Position numbers and translations under genes: made by a program. A stretch of 64,000 nucleotides of DNA from Eisenbergiella tayi. Lineage in GTDB: Bacteria > Bacillota > Clostridia > Lachnospirales > Lachnospiraceae. The stretch is from positions 1,717,594-1,781,593 of the forward strand of contig NZ_MPDJ01000001.1 in assembly GCF_001881565.1 (NCBI RefSeq), in the 5' to 3' direction. Under the pieces are notes generated by a model. That model did no database searches, had not been told where the DNA came from, and saw nothing but the letters and a program-made list of their open reading frames with translations. Below are positions 1 to 10,090 of the stretch, piece after piece; position 1 is the stretch's first letter; every line of letters begins with the position of its first letter.

Positions 1-1384
1 CGTATTTACCCTGGATTCGGCACTTCTGGAGATTGTCCCGGTCGGTATTTTCAGATGTGCTCTTGATGTCGGCACGGATTCCGAGGTCTTCAAGGCTGTT
101 GCGCCGCACATTGAGAATGCGGACCAGCACTTCATCGCCCACGGAGAAACGCTCGTGGGCATCGCCGATCCAGTCCCAAGCCAAATCACGGGCCAGAATT
201 GAGGTTTCAACGCCGAATACCTCGACGCGGATGACCTTCTCCGCAACAGCGATGACCCGGGCCTGAACAATACGCCCCTCGTAGATGCGGTACTTCCCCT
301 CGGCGTCCAAATCGAAATAAAAGGTCTGGCGCTTCCGCATCATAGCTTCACGGCGGCTTGCGACAACGCTGCGGGTCTTGGAGTCGATGCCGCGTACCAC
401 AAAGTCAATGTCCGCCCCCAGCATATTCCCCAAAATCTTGTTTTGACGCAGCATCAGGTCGGCATACTCCTGGCCGGAAGGGCTGCGGCCCAGATTGATC
501 ATCATCTCCTTGATGGGGATAATGATGCGGAATCCCTTGTAATCCACTACGGCCACAGTTTTGCGGTTGTCCAGCTGCTCAATGCCGCCCAGCTGACCTG
601 TGAGGATGCGGCGGGTGCGGTAGGCGTTGTGGATCTCGTGCCAAATGACATCCTCGCGGTCTTCCTGTGTTTCCACCTCTTCACGACTGCGGATGGTCAG
701 GATAGAGGTGTCACTGCGGTGTGTTACGGCGGTCCGGCGCAGAGCAGACGCAGTATCTACCGGCGCCTCCTCTTGGGGAGCGGTATCCTCTGAAATGGGT
801 GTTTCTCCCTCATCAGGCGGCGCCGTATTCTCAACAGAGGCGGAAGATTCCACAGCCTGCTCTTCAGCAGCCGGAGCCTCCGCAGAGTCCTCATTCTCGC
901 CATGTACGGGAGCTTCCACAGGCGCCGCCTTTTTCCGCCGGGGTGCCCGCTTGGGCTTGGGGGGAGCCGGCTCCCCAGCAGTTTCGGAAACCGTCTCCGC
1001 CGGGGTGTCATCTGCACCTTCAGCAGACAAATTGGAAGGAGTCTCTTCCTCACCGGCCGCCGATCCGGCAGGCTCATCCGAATCGGAAGGGGCGCCAGAG
1101 GCCGTGCCGTCACCCTCGGGGGCAGCTTCATCAGACGCCTCCGTTTCCATAAACTCAAGGGGAGGGTCAGAGCCTTCCAAAGTGGCGTCGCCATCAGGTT
1201 GATCCGTAGAGGCGCTGTCATTGGTCTGACCCATAGAGGCCAGCAGCGCACTCAAATCGTCACTGTCAGGCGGCGCCGCCGCATCAGCCGGGGGGCCGGC
1301 GGAAGAAATGGTACCGTCCGCGGGGGCGGTGTTTTCAGGAACAGGAGTTTCCTGCTCCAGCAATACTTTTTTCTTGGTTGCCAT
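1..1384 (-). CDS. S1 RNA-binding domain protein of a conjugative element (C-terminus outside window)
   Basis: The start is ATG at 1384, preceded by an AGGAGG site, and 461 codons are visible before the window edge. The first ~200 residues are low-complexity, rich in Ala, Pro, Glu, Ser and Asp, with one basic patch (KPKRAPRRKK). A folded part follows, including a typical S1 beta-barrel stretch (IYEGRIVQARVIAV, then VEVFGVETSILARDL and FSVGDEVLVRVL). S1 domains bind RNA or single-stranded nucleic acid. Similar long acidic S1 proteins are commonly found beside virD4 in clostridial elements, but their role in transfer is not known to me. It lies 24 bases after virD4 and is probably in the same operon. 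Confidence 0.75.
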   Translation of the reverse strand, partial: MATKKKVLLEQETPVPENTAPADGTISSAGPPADAAAPPDSDDLSALLASMGQTNDSASTDQPDGDATLEGSDPPLEFMETEASDEAAPEGDGTASGAPSDSDEPAGSAAGEEETPSNLSAEGADDTPAETVSETAGEPAPPKPKRAPRRKKAAPVEAPVHGENEDSAEAPAAEEQAVESSASVENTAPPDEGETPISEDTAPQEEAPVDTASALRRTAVTHRSDTSILTIRSREEVETQEDREDVIWHEIHNAYRTRRILTGQLGGIEQLDNRKTVAVVDYKGFRIIIPIKEMMINLGRSPSGQEYADLMLRQNKILGNMLGADIDFVVRGIDSKTRSVVASRREAMMRKRQTFYFDLDAEGKYRIYEGRIVQARVIAVAEKVIRVEVFGVETSILARDLAWDWIGDAHERFSVGDEVLVRILNVRRNSLEDLGIRADIKSTSENTDRDNLQKCRIQGKY

Positions 1385-1408
1385 AAAATTAACCTCCTAT
1401 GTTTTGTA

Positions 1409-3346
1409 TTAAGAAAGGATCGAGTCCTTATCTGTCGTGATGATGCCATTCGGAGCCTCTGCGGTAGGAACGGCTGCGGTCTGCTTGGTGTTGGTAGATG
1501 TGCTGGCCGCCTTCGGCTTTTTCTTCACTGGCTTTTTAGGCGCGGGAGCCTGCGGCTTTGGCTGCGCCGCAGAGGGTTTCGGTTGCTCCTGTTCCAGCCT
1601 GCGCCATTCGGGGATATGGGCGGATGCCTTGCAGGAACGGAGCTTGGATGACTCCGGATGCTTGGAATAGTCCAGTTTGTTTACCTTGAGTACCTTTTGT
1701 CCCCGGATGATGACCAACGCCTGTGTGATGGGCAGCCGCAGAACTTCGTCCGGGGTGAGGACAGGCCGCTTGCCGACGCCGGAGGTTTCCCGGTATTCCG
1801 GCGTGTAGTTGGAGATACGCCAGGTACCCAACTGCTTGGATTTGCTGGATACCGACACGGAAGCCAGTCCCGTGCGGGAAGAAATAAACTCCGCCGTCAA
1901 TTCATCCGTGCAGCCCAGGAACAACTGCGCGTCGCAGTTGCCCAGAATTTCCTGCCAGAGATTGAGCGGGTATCGGTTTTGCAGGCCCGCCAGATTTTGA
2001 AATACGCAGCTCATGGAGATATTCCTTGAACGAATGACGCTTAACCGGCGGGAGAGGTCTGGAATGGTGCCGCAGGCTGTTAATTCTTCACCCAGGACAT
2101 GCACCGGTACCGGCAGTTTGCCTCCTTCGCAGTTCTTGTCTGCATACCGCACCAGCTTGATGAAGCAGAAGGACAGGAACAGGCTTGCCAGAAAGTCAAA
2201 GGTGCTGTCCTGGTCGCTGGTAACAAGGAAGTAGGCGCACCGCTCTTGGCCGGGCAGCTCCAAGTCAATTTCATCCCGGGTGGTGATTTTCTTGATGAGT
2301 TCCGACTGGAACACCTGCAGACGGGAGCCGAGGCCGATGATGACGCCGCTACGAACTGTATCGCTGGCCTGCTTATACAAGCTGTATGGCGCTTTGGCCG
2401 GATGGGTGGGCGGCAAGTTCTCAAACAGGCTGTCCAAATCGGACTCGCCGCTTAAAGTCAGCAGCCGGTACACCTCTCCGATATTGCGGTTTTGTTCAGC
2501 ATAACTCTGGTCCACATAGAGGACGAGGGCCTTCAGCAAGTTCATCTCACAGGAATCCCAGAAATGGTCACCCTTGCCGTTGTTGATGGTGTTCTTAATG
2601 ATGACATCTACAAAAAGCTGCGCCATCAGTTCCTGCCCCTCCACTTCGGAAAGGCAGTTCCAACTGTCCGAGTTTTCCGGATTGACCAAATTGAACACCT
2701 TGACACAGTACCCCTGATCCCGCAGATACTCGCTGGATTTTTCGTAGAGCTCACTTTTCGGATCTGAAATAATCAGGGATTCTCCGCGGACCGCCGCCTG
2801 AAGGATACGATTCATGCAAAAGGACCGGGTTTTCATGCTGCCGCTGGAGCCATACACAGCCAGATTGCCGTTGATATGGGGATTTTCGGGAATACAGACA
2901 GCCTTGTTGTCCAGCATTCCCAGTACAACGCCTTTATGCTTGCGCAGGTCAGGCACCAGATCCAACACACCGGCCATCTCCTTGCGGCTCATCCAGCCGG
3001 AAGTACCGTAAGTGCCCTTGGCCGAGTAAATGAAATTCCGGTCAGTATCATATTCGCCGGTATCGCTGTAGCCCATGCGCATGACCATGAGCAGCAAAAT
3101 TGCCAACAGGCCGATGCAGATCAGGACACCGTACACTCCATAGGGTGGATGAAACACGGAGGCCAGACAGGTAAAAAAATCAGGCGACGCCATCGCCGGA
3201 GAAGTTCCGTCTCCGGGGATGCCGCCGCCCTGTTTCCACGCCGCGTAATTGCCAAACAGCTGTGCCAGGAAACCGCCTGCGTATAGAATCGCAAATACGG
3301 CGGCCGGCGCTGCTGCCAGGCCTATGATTAGTTTCTTTTTGTTTAT
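1409..3346 (-). CDS. virD4: VirD4/TraG-type conjugative coupling protein
   Basis: Type IV coupling ATPase that brings the relaxase-DNA complex to the transfer channel at the inner membrane. The Walker A region reads YGSSGSMKTRSF, with Met where the classical motif has Gly. TraG/VirD4 features include SLIISDPKSELYEKS and the FQNLAGLQNRYP and LFLGCTDELTAEF blocks. The only canonical start (ATG, 3193) would leave one membrane segment. The open frame extends 51 codons further up, adds a second hydrophobic segment (KKLIIGLAAAPAAVFAILYA) and reaches an ATA codon at 3346 placed 8 bases after GGGGAGG. That ATA overlaps the upstream stop as ATAA. I therefore take ATA as the start. The C-terminus is Pro/Lys-rich and disordered. 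Confidence 0.9.
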   Translation of the reverse strand: MNKKKLIIGLAAAPAAVFAILYAGGFLAQLFGNYAAWKQGGGIPGDGTSPAMASPDFFTCLASVFHPPYGVYGVLICIGLLAILLLMVMRMGYSDTGEYDTDRNFIYSAKGTYGTSGWMSRKEMAGVLDLVPDLRKHKGVVLGMLDNKAVCIPENPHINGNLAVYGSSGSMKTRSFCMNRILQAAVRGESLIISDPKSELYEKSSEYLRDQGYCVKVFNLVNPENSDSWNCLSEVEGQELMAQLFVDVIIKNTINNGKGDHFWDSCEMNLLKALVLYVDQSYAEQNRNIGEVYRLLTLSGESDLDSLFENLPPTHPAKAPYSLYKQASDTVRSGVIIGLGSRLQVFQSELIKKITTRDEIDLELPGQERCAYFLVTSDQDSTFDFLASLFLSFCFIKLVRYADKNCEGGKLPVPVHVLGEELTACGTIPDLSRRLSVIRSRNISMSCVFQNLAGLQNRYPLNLWQEILGNCDAQLFLGCTDELTAEFISSRTGLASVSVSSKSKQLGTWRISNYTPEYRETSGVGKRPVLTPDEVLRLPITQALVIIRGQKVLKVNKLDYSKHPESSKLRSCKASAHIPEWRRLEQEQPKPSAAQPKPQAPAPKKPVKKKPKAASTSTNTKQTAAVPTAEAPNGIITTDKDSILS

Positions 3347-4466
3347 GGGAACAACCTCCCCTCGAATTTTGTAAAGTCAATGGTTTGCAGGTGTACCCGG
3401 TCACTGCAATAGCGGCGCAGCACATCTGCTTGAAAATCAAAGCAGATCAGCGTACCGGGGCGTTCCATCAGTTCGAGGGCGGTGTTGAAACGCACGATCC
3501 GCGGCAGATCGCAGAAGTAACCGAACAGCACCGGCGTTCCATCCGGCTCTGCGGCATCCTGCTCCATGGCCCTGCCGGGATTGCCGGCGTAGAGGCCCTG
3601 TGACAGAATGCGGTCAAGTTCCGCGGTTTTCACAGGGTCACACAGTAACGCCAGTATCACCTCCCCCTGATGGTCATTGGTTAGGAAATAAAAGTGGTCG
3701 TAGCTGCCGTCCAGCATGAAGTAGTCATGCTTGGCCCCACCGGTACTGGTGAGTATCTGGTAGGCCAGGTCCATGCTGTCCCCCAATACCAGTCCATGTA
3801 CCTGTTCGACACGGTACTGCTGGGCCAGACGCTGCTGGCATAGAATGTTCCAGAGGAGTGTTTTTACCCGCAGTTCGGATTTGTAGCGCCACTTCATCAG
3901 AGCGCTCCCGCTATTGTAGGTCACAAAGATGCCGGTGGGGACCAGCAGCACCCCTGCGAAGCGGGAGCTTCGGATCTGGGTGGCATCAGCCCCCAACTCC
4001 TTGACTTCGCGTGAACTGTAAAACGCGGGATATGTTACAGTTTCGCCGCCAAAACCGGTCTGGGCAAAGACCTTCGGCTTTTCATCCGGGTAGAGCAATA
4101 CCCCGGCATTGCCCATAGTAATATAGGTTTCCGCGAGGCGGTGGAGCCGAAACCTCCGGTTTGCTTCGCTTTTGAGCCGGTTGGTTTCTGCGTCTCCTGT
4201 AAGGCAGAATGTAAAACGCTCGGGCCATCCGTCCAGCAGAGCTGACTTGGCTTTGATCCCCAGCCGATAGCCCCGGAGCCGATCCCGGTAGTAGGTGCGC
4301 AGCAGTCCGGCCTTTTTGAGCGCAGTCACGACCGCCTCCAAGTAGTAAGGGCTGGCGGGAAGGCGGTTGAGCTGGCTGGTGGGGAACTCTCCCGAAATAG
4401 CGGTCAGCGATAAAAGCCGGAACGGAAGCGTATCCGGCTGTGGAAAATAGTTGGTGCTTTTCCCAA
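3343..4466 (-). CDS. Conserved element protein between virD4 and DUF6100, start region frameshifted
   Basis: About 370 residues of unknown function. The N-terminal part looks helical and winged-helix-like (QLNRLPASPYYLEAV, then ALKKAGLLRTYYRDRLRGYRLG). The remainder is mixed alpha/beta without a motif I can name. A strong AGGGAGG sits 7 bases before TTG at 4466, but TTG opens a frame that stops after 20 codons. The long frame begins one base earlier, at CTT GGG AAA, and has no ATG, GTG or TTG until 4341. The coding frame clearly extends up to the ribosome site, so a single-base indel in the GGGAAAA tract, or slippage on it, is the simplest reading. Its stop overlaps the virD4 start, which suggests coupled translation. 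Confidence 0.65.
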
Positions 4467-4614
4467 GTAGTCACCTCCCTTGAAAGCACAGGATTTTTAC
4501 CGTAATGACTGAGGACTTCGGTAAAAATGGGCCTCCCCATGAGGGGAAAAAGCCCGGAAAATCGGGCGTTTCAGCCGCTTCGCTGGATGTCGGGCCGGAG
4601 AAGGCCCAAAATGG

Positions 4615-5277
4615 TCAAAAATCCGAGATGGATTGTAGACTCGTTTTATGCTCCGTCAGCCATTGCGGAAAACGCTGCTTCTCCATGATATAGATTTTTG
4701 TGCAATCCTGGTCGCCCAGTTCGGCCGTGTTATAGGCATCGCACAACAGGCCGGTATCATCAGCCATCACAAAGGAAGAGAGAAGATCCAGTAATTGCTT
4801 TTCCGATAAATTATCGTAATCGCGTATCCGCCTGTCGGGAAGTGCCCGGTCATAGACCTGGGCGAAACAGACAACGCAATCGCGGTAATACGGAAGTGGG
4901 TGTTCTCTTGCGTATTGATCAAGGACAAAATAGAGCGGGTCCAACAGGAACTCATCGCTTTGCCGCTGTTTGCGCTTTGGCAGCAAACAGGGCAGCGTCA
5001 CCTCCAGCACCCTGTCCTCGCAGTTGACAGTGATGCCGTGCGTTGCACCGGCGGATTTGAGATAGTCACCTTTGCGGATGGTTGTGCTGGAATAAATCAG
5101 ATGCCGCAGCCGGCAGGCAATCCGCTCTGCCCGTAAAGCGGCATCTATGGAAAGTGTTTCATAGTTGTCGGGGTAACGCTGGATGTCAGTGGTGTCCAGC
5201 GCGTACAGCGCATTACTCAGACGGGATATATCGTCGAGAATGCTTCCAATGCGGTGGGATATTAGTTTTCGATCCAA
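4615..5277 (-). CDS. DUF6100 family protein
   Basis: Protein of 220 residues matching the DUF6100 pattern known from clostridial conjugative elements: MDRKLISHRIGSI at the start, IDAALRAERIACRLRHL near residue 50, a LPCLLPKRK block, YYRDCVVCFAQVYDR and the closing DYDNLSEKQLLDLL. No enzymatic motif is evident. It starts with TTG at 5277, directly after the stop of the upstream gene, with AGGAGG 7 bases before. The link with DUF5697 and virD4 suggests an accessory transfer or replication role, but this is only guilt by association. Confidence 0.7.
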   Translation of the reverse strand: MDRKLISHRIGSILDDISRLSNALYALDTTDIQRYPDNYETLSIDAALRAERIACRLRHLIYSSTTIRKGDYLKSAGATHGITVNCEDRVLEVTLPCLLPKRKQRQSDEFLLDPLYFVLDQYAREHPLPYYRDCVVCFAQVYDRALPDRRIRDYDNLSEKQLLDLLSSFVMADDTGLLCDAYNTAELGDQDCTKIYIMEKQRFPQWLTEHKTSLQSISDF

Positions 5278-5805
5278 TCATGTGCCTCCTGCTTTCTTGA
5301 AATAATTTGTCTGGCCTTCCTCGTCTACAGTACAAAATCCGGATATGCCCGGACAGTCGATTTGGGCGATTTGCGCCGGAGTATCGACCAGCATGATACG
5401 GCGGCTTCCCCCTTTGTTGCCCCGCAGAGCATGGCAGACAAGTGCCTCCTGCCCGGCGGCAATATAAGCAATCTCATATAATTCACCGTCGGCAAAAAAC
5501 ACGAGTTTAACGGGAAAATCAGCCGGAGCGTGGTAATCTACCTGCCGGATGAAGTCCAGCAGGACCCACACTGCCCGGACAAGCGCATGGTCAGTTTTTG
5601 GTGTTTGCCCTGCCAGGAAATAACCACCGCCGTCTGTTTGAAAAATGCGGCCCTGCCTCTCCAAATGAGAGAGCAGGGCCTTTGTAGTATCTTCTTTGCC
5701 AGGGTGAAAACAAAGAAGCTGGTGTTCACAGAGGCCGGGGTACATCGTCACGATCCGTAGCAAGTCCGTAGCCTCGTTCCCATAGATTTCAGCCCTGGTC
5801 TTCAT
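5278..5805 (-). CDS. DUF5697 family protein
   Basis: Protein of 175 residues. The start is the ATG at 5805 (MKTRAEIYGNEATDLLR), because AAGGAGGTGA lies just before it; the longer frame to 5835 lacks a site. The pattern (HQLLCFHPGKEDTTKALLSHLERQGRIF, then KLVFFADGELYEIAYIA) fits DUF5697, a winged-helix-like family that travels with DUF6100 in conjugative elements. It probably binds DNA or acts as a structural partner in the relaxosome region. That role is inference from fold-like appearance and neighbours, not from a catalytic motif. Confidence 0.7.
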   Translation of the reverse strand: MKTRAEIYGNEATDLLRIVTMYPGLCEHQLLCFHPGKEDTTKALLSHLERQGRIFQTDGGGYFLAGQTPKTDHALVRAVWVLLDFIRQVDYHAPADFPVKLVFFADGELYEIAYIAAGQEALVCHALRGNKGGSRRIMLVDTPAQIAQIDCPGISGFCTVDEEGQTNYFKKAGGT

Positions 5806-6043
5806 GGGGCTCACCTCCTTTATTAAAGGCGCCAATCAGACGCCTTCAAAGCGCATTGTTAAATAGGAATTGTGGAAAGACGCCATTAGAGCGTCAATCC
5901 GGCGTTTTTCGAGAATAGTAGGAAAAAAAGGCGTCTTATAGGCGTATTGGAACTGTCAATGATGCGTTTTCCGGAGATTACAGCAATCCTCTTTATTGGG
6001 ATTTACAAAATCCCTCCAGAATTGATAGTGTTCCGTTACATCT

Positions 6044-6796
6044 TCACAGATTGTCTTCTGCGGAATATGGATTTTTTTCCACGATCCGCTGCTTTTCTTT
6101 CAAAGGAAGATGATAGTAGCCTCCCTGCCGCACGGTATATTTAGAGAAATCAACACCCCGAAACCACTGCTTAATCCACGAATTGACGCGCAGAAATTCA
6201 ACCACACACCGCTCAATTCCCAAATCATTCAGCTTGTCGAAATCCATGTATTCCTCGATGATGGGGCTTAATCGGATTGCCACATCATACCCTTCCGCTT
6301 GCAGAGCCTGAATTGCGCGGATGCGCTGGCTGGGAGGACTGGCCTTTTCAAATTGGGCGGTTTGTGCATCGTCCAGGCAGGTCACGGTAATTTGAATATG
6401 GGCCAGTTCCTTGTCCAAGATCTCTAAATACTCCGGGGCAGCGGGAAGTGCAGACTTCGTGACGATGAGATAGCTTACCCTGCATAGATTCATCTCCTGG
6501 ATGGTCTGGTAGGTAGTGCGGTACTGGAGTTCACAGGGCTGAAAACAGTCTGTCATGCCTCCAAGCCTGATGATGCTTCCGGATGGGAGACTGCGGATTT
6601 TCCGCCGGACCTTTTCAATGTCTGCAACACGAGGATGCGCCGCATCCCATAATCCACGAAAATGAAGCAATGAACGGGCATAGCAGTAGTTACAGTTGTG
6701 TTGACAGCCGCAGCCGTAAGTATCTAAACGGGTGTTATATTTGCATTTGTCGCCTTCATTGCCTCCAACTTGCTTAAAGAAACTCTTAAACTCGCT
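6044..6796 (-). pseudogene. Radical SAM protein of the SPL/COG1533 type, without a usable start codon
   Basis: The frame encodes a radical SAM enzyme of about 250 residues. The iron-sulfur cluster motif CxxxCxxC is present as CQHNCNYC (about 6695-6720), preceded by KCKYNTRLDTYGCG. IIRLGGMTDCFQPCE and the C-terminal VRQGGYYHLPL resemble proteins related to spore photoproduct lyase. The frame opens right after an in-frame TAA (6799-6797), and a GAGGTG site stands at normal distance, but the codon there is AGC. The first TTG (6670) lies after the cluster motif, so initiation there would give an inactive protein. I call it a start-loss pseudogene unless a rare start is used. Confidence 0.65.
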
Positions 6797-6988
6797 TTAT
6801 ATCACCTCTAAATTCATTGTTTGATTACTTTATTGTCGAATACATTGGACTCACCTCATATAAAATTCTAAATGGTTGCGGAGGACGGTACTGCCCCGCC
6901 GTCTGTTGGTAAAGCATCCAACCATGTTCTTTACACTACTCCGCGCAATAAAGGGAGGCGCTTCCGCACCTCCCAGAGAAAATGCCTT

Positions 6989-9900
6989 TTAAGCGGAATC
7001 AGCTTGTTCTTGGCGCTTGCGCTCCAAAAGCTCCCGCAGTTCCCTGCGGTCTGTGGTTATGAGATCTTTTTCCAATGGACTGGCCTTGAACTCCACCATG
7101 ATATTGTTGTTATTGGTGGAGATCAGACCGCTGCCGCGCTCAAAGTGTGTGACCTCCATCGTTTCTGCGTCAGAGAGATGGAGGGTTTCCTGGACACGCT
7201 CCGCTTCGTCATCCTCCAGATTGAGAATGATCTTAGTCTTGCTGTTGTTGATGATGCCTTTCCCGAAACGGCCTTCGTCCAGATTGAAAAAGTCGTTAAG
7301 GTCCTGGCTGGCGCAGATCGCTGATCCACCGAAGCCGCGAATCGTCTTGAAAATTTCCAAAACGAAATCACCGGCCAGCCTGGTACCCGTGGCGCCTGCG
7401 CCGGAAAGAAGCTGCCAGCACTCGTCAATAAAAATGGCTTTTTCCTCGGTGCGGTCAGCTTTGGCGCGGTCCCAAACGAAATCAAGGGCCACGAACATCC
7501 CCACAGTCAGCAAATCACCAGTAAGCGAGGAAATATCCAGTACGGTGTACTTATTATCCAGCCGCACATTGGTCTGCTTGTTAAAGGTACTGGCGGAGCC
7601 ATTCACCAGACGGTTGAGGATATGGGCCATGCGAGTGGTTTCCGGGGCGGCCTTCAAAATCTCATATAAATCGCCCAGCACCGGCATCTCCCGGTAGTAG
7701 CCCGGATTGGCCGGGTCTTCCAATGAGGCGTTGTCATGAGTGATACCTTTGGAATTGTAGGTGCGGATCAGAGCCTCATCCAACAGCTGTCGTTCCTCGT
7801 GAGACATATCAGGGATCAACAGACTGAAAAATATGTGGAGTTGCTGGATTTTGGCGGCCAGTTCGGAGAGCTGGATTCCCGGCCCGTCCAGAAGCTCACT
7901 GACCGACCGATCCACCTTGCGGATCTCCATCACATTGATGCAGTGCGGGCTGGCCGGGGAAATCTGGATAAACTCCCCGCCTACATTGGCACAGGCACGG
8001 TGGAATTCGTGCCCCTTCAACGGTGCAATGATGAAAACGGGAATGTTTTTCCGCCTCATTCTTAACGCCATGAGCTGCATCGTAAAGGTCTTGCCTGCGC
8101 CGCTGGTACCCAGGATCGCCATATTGGCGTTCTTGTAAATCGCAGAGTTGAAAATATCCACGATGATGAGGGAACTGTTATATTTGTTGACCCCCAGAAG
8201 GATTCCATTGTCATCGCACATCTCAAACGAAGTGAACGGATAGCAGCTGGCCGCGCCTCCAGTCAACAGGTTGCGCTTACCACGCTCGAACAGTCCCTTT
8301 TCCATGGAAACCAGCGGGAGGGCAGAACAAAATGCCTGCTCCTCCCGAAAATGGCAGTTGCAGACATCCATATCCTGCGAAAGCAGGAGCTTTTTTATTT
8401 CGCTGGCCTTCCACTCCAGGTCCTCCACAGAAGGGGCAGTCACAGTAATCAACAAGTTGAGATAATAGAAATCTTCGTTATTCGCAAGGCCCTCCTTCAG
8501 AAAATAGCCGCTCCGAATAGCGCCGTCTATATCATCGAAGTCCGTGTTCGTGTCGCTGGCATCCTTGATTTTTGACCGGTTGATGCGGAGCTGCTGGCCG
8601 ACCCGCTGAATAATGCGCTCTTTGGGTTGGCGTGAAAGAAACATATCGAGGTCAATGCCATCACCGGCATTGACGATCAAACTCAGCCAGCCCGCGGGCA
8701 CCTGTGTTTTGTAACCATCTGATGGGACGAGCAGATAAGTATAGTACAGCCCGTCTATGCAGAGATACCGTCCATGGGTGAAGTCGATGCTTTTGGGAGC
8801 AGCAAATTCAGCCGCCGGGATGCGGTCAATCTCGCCCTCCCGCCCCTTGTCGAGATACTGTGCCACAATTTCCTGTGCCCGTACCGACAGGGGCTTGACC
8901 GCACTTTCATTTCGGCACAACAAATTATAGAAAACATCTACGGTAAATTCGTCCTCGTTTTCGTGGACAACGACCTCGTTGCCGCATTGACGCAGGTAAT
9001 TGGATGCCGTGTGGACAGCACTTTGGAGAGATTGGATTGCCTCATCTTCCTGTTCGGAGCGCCGGGTATTGGCCCAGGGCTCATACTCGAAAATCAGGAA
9101 AAACCGCCGGGTCACAGCTTCCCGGGAGCCGACCTGCTGCACAAAGTTCAGGTAATCCTCCTGCATCAAGCGGCACTGCTCGTTTTCCTCATGGGCCATC
9201 TCCTGGCGCACCGTGTCCAGGTGGCGGTTGATGTCCGCACGGCGGGTCAGAACCTTGATTTGGAGCTTGATGGGCGAGATCTTCAGGTACGAAACGAAGG
9301 AGTAGATGATATTCCTCTGTTCCCGGGCGCTGCGCAGCATAAAGTTGATGGGGACAACTTCGACCACCTTGACAAAGCGATGGTCTTTGGTATAGATAAT
9401 GCCGTTCTCCACTTTCTCAATGGGCAGATAATCCGCCACTGGATTGAGGCAGGCGGGCTTCTGCTCCTTGACACGGGCGGGGCGTTTGGGCAGGCGTTCC
9501 TTTTCATGGCGCTTTTTTGCGTTCTTTTTTGCCTTATTGCCCTTGGCAGGACGATCCTTTTTAGCATTTTTCTTGGGCCGGAGCTTTTCACGGATTTCAT
9601 ATCCGCGGACTTCATCAAACTCAGCGGGGAAATCTGCTTCACCAGACCGCCGGCGCTTCGGCGCCTTGGGCTTTCTCTCCTTTGGAGGCTTCTGTTTGAG
9701 ATGCTTGCCGGCTGATTTGGAGGGAGCCGTTTTTTCACAGGGCTGTTCACCGTCACCGCCGACAACGCGGCGATTCCGCAGGTATTTCAGAAAAGTGATC
9801 AGAAACTGCGAGAGACTTTCCCCTGAAATGCCAATGAGGGCAACCAATGCCACCGGGAGCGCAGTCAGGCATAAAGCAATAATGCGGGCGGTCAGCCCAA

Positions 9901-10054
9901 ATGGAAGGCACAAAAAAACCGGCGTCCCAATGGCAAGTGCCAGGATGCCGGCTTCAATCACATTCCGCGCACGGAACATACCGCCAAAAAAAGTGCCTGT
10001 TTCTATGAAGTTCGGCGGTATGATATAAATATCATGGTCATTCTTGTTGCTCAT
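6989..10054 (-). CDS. virB4: PrgI-VirB4 fusion ATPase of the type IV secretion system
   Basis: Energises assembly of the conjugation channel. The 1021-residue protein has an N-terminal PrgI/VirB3-like membrane part (IIPPNFIETGTFFGG, then two hydrophobic segments to about residue 90). A long Lys/Arg/Pro-rich linker follows (about 100-200), then the VirB4 ATPase. Walker A is GTSGAGKT (about residue 650) and Walker B is AIFIDECWQLL (about 890). LISTNNNNIMVEFKASP closes the domain. The start is ATG at 10054 with GAGGTAA before it. It lies between the C39 peptidase gene and DUF5697 in the transfer operon. Confidence 0.92.
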   Translation of the reverse strand: MSNKNDHDIYIIPPNFIETGTFFGGMFRARNVIEAGILALAIGTPVFLCLPFGLTARIIALCLTALPVALVALIGISGESLSQFLITFLKYLRNRRVVGGDGEQPCEKTAPSKSAGKHLKQKPPKERKPKAPKRRRSGEADFPAEFDEVRGYEIREKLRPKKNAKKDRPAKGNKAKKNAKKRHEKERLPKRPARVKEQKPACLNPVADYLPIEKVENGIIYTKDHRFVKVVEVVPINFMLRSAREQRNIIYSFVSYLKISPIKLQIKVLTRRADINRHLDTVRQEMAHEENEQCRLMQEDYLNFVQQVGSREAVTRRFFLIFEYEPWANTRRSEQEDEAIQSLQSAVHTASNYLRQCGNEVVVHENEDEFTVDVFYNLLCRNESAVKPLSVRAQEIVAQYLDKGREGEIDRIPAAEFAAPKSIDFTHGRYLCIDGLYYTYLLVPSDGYKTQVPAGWLSLIVNAGDGIDLDMFLSRQPKERIIQRVGQQLRINRSKIKDASDTNTDFDDIDGAIRSGYFLKEGLANNEDFYYLNLLITVTAPSVEDLEWKASEIKKLLLSQDMDVCNCHFREEQAFCSALPLVSMEKGLFERGKRNLLTGGAASCYPFTSFEMCDDNGILLGVNKYNSSLIIVDIFNSAIYKNANMAILGTSGAGKTFTMQLMALRMRRKNIPVFIIAPLKGHEFHRACANVGGEFIQISPASPHCINVMEIRKVDRSVSELLDGPGIQLSELAAKIQQLHIFFSLLIPDMSHEERQLLDEALIRTYNSKGITHDNASLEDPANPGYYREMPVLGDLYEILKAAPETTRMAHILNRLVNGSASTFNKQTNVRLDNKYTVLDISSLTGDLLTVGMFVALDFVWDRAKADRTEEKAIFIDECWQLLSGAGATGTRLAGDFVLEIFKTIRGFGGSAICASQDLNDFFNLDEGRFGKGIINNSKTKIILNLEDDEAERVQETLHLSDAETMEVTHFERGSGLISTNNNNIMVEFKASPLEKDLITTDRRELRELLERKRQEQADSA

Positions 10055-10090
10055 GTATTACCTCGTTTCTGATGCCGGGGTGCGGTGCGG

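Noticed and set aside
8774..9715. Plus-strand open frame of 313 codons
   Set aside because: It is antisense to virB4, whose ATPase motifs are clear on the minus strand.
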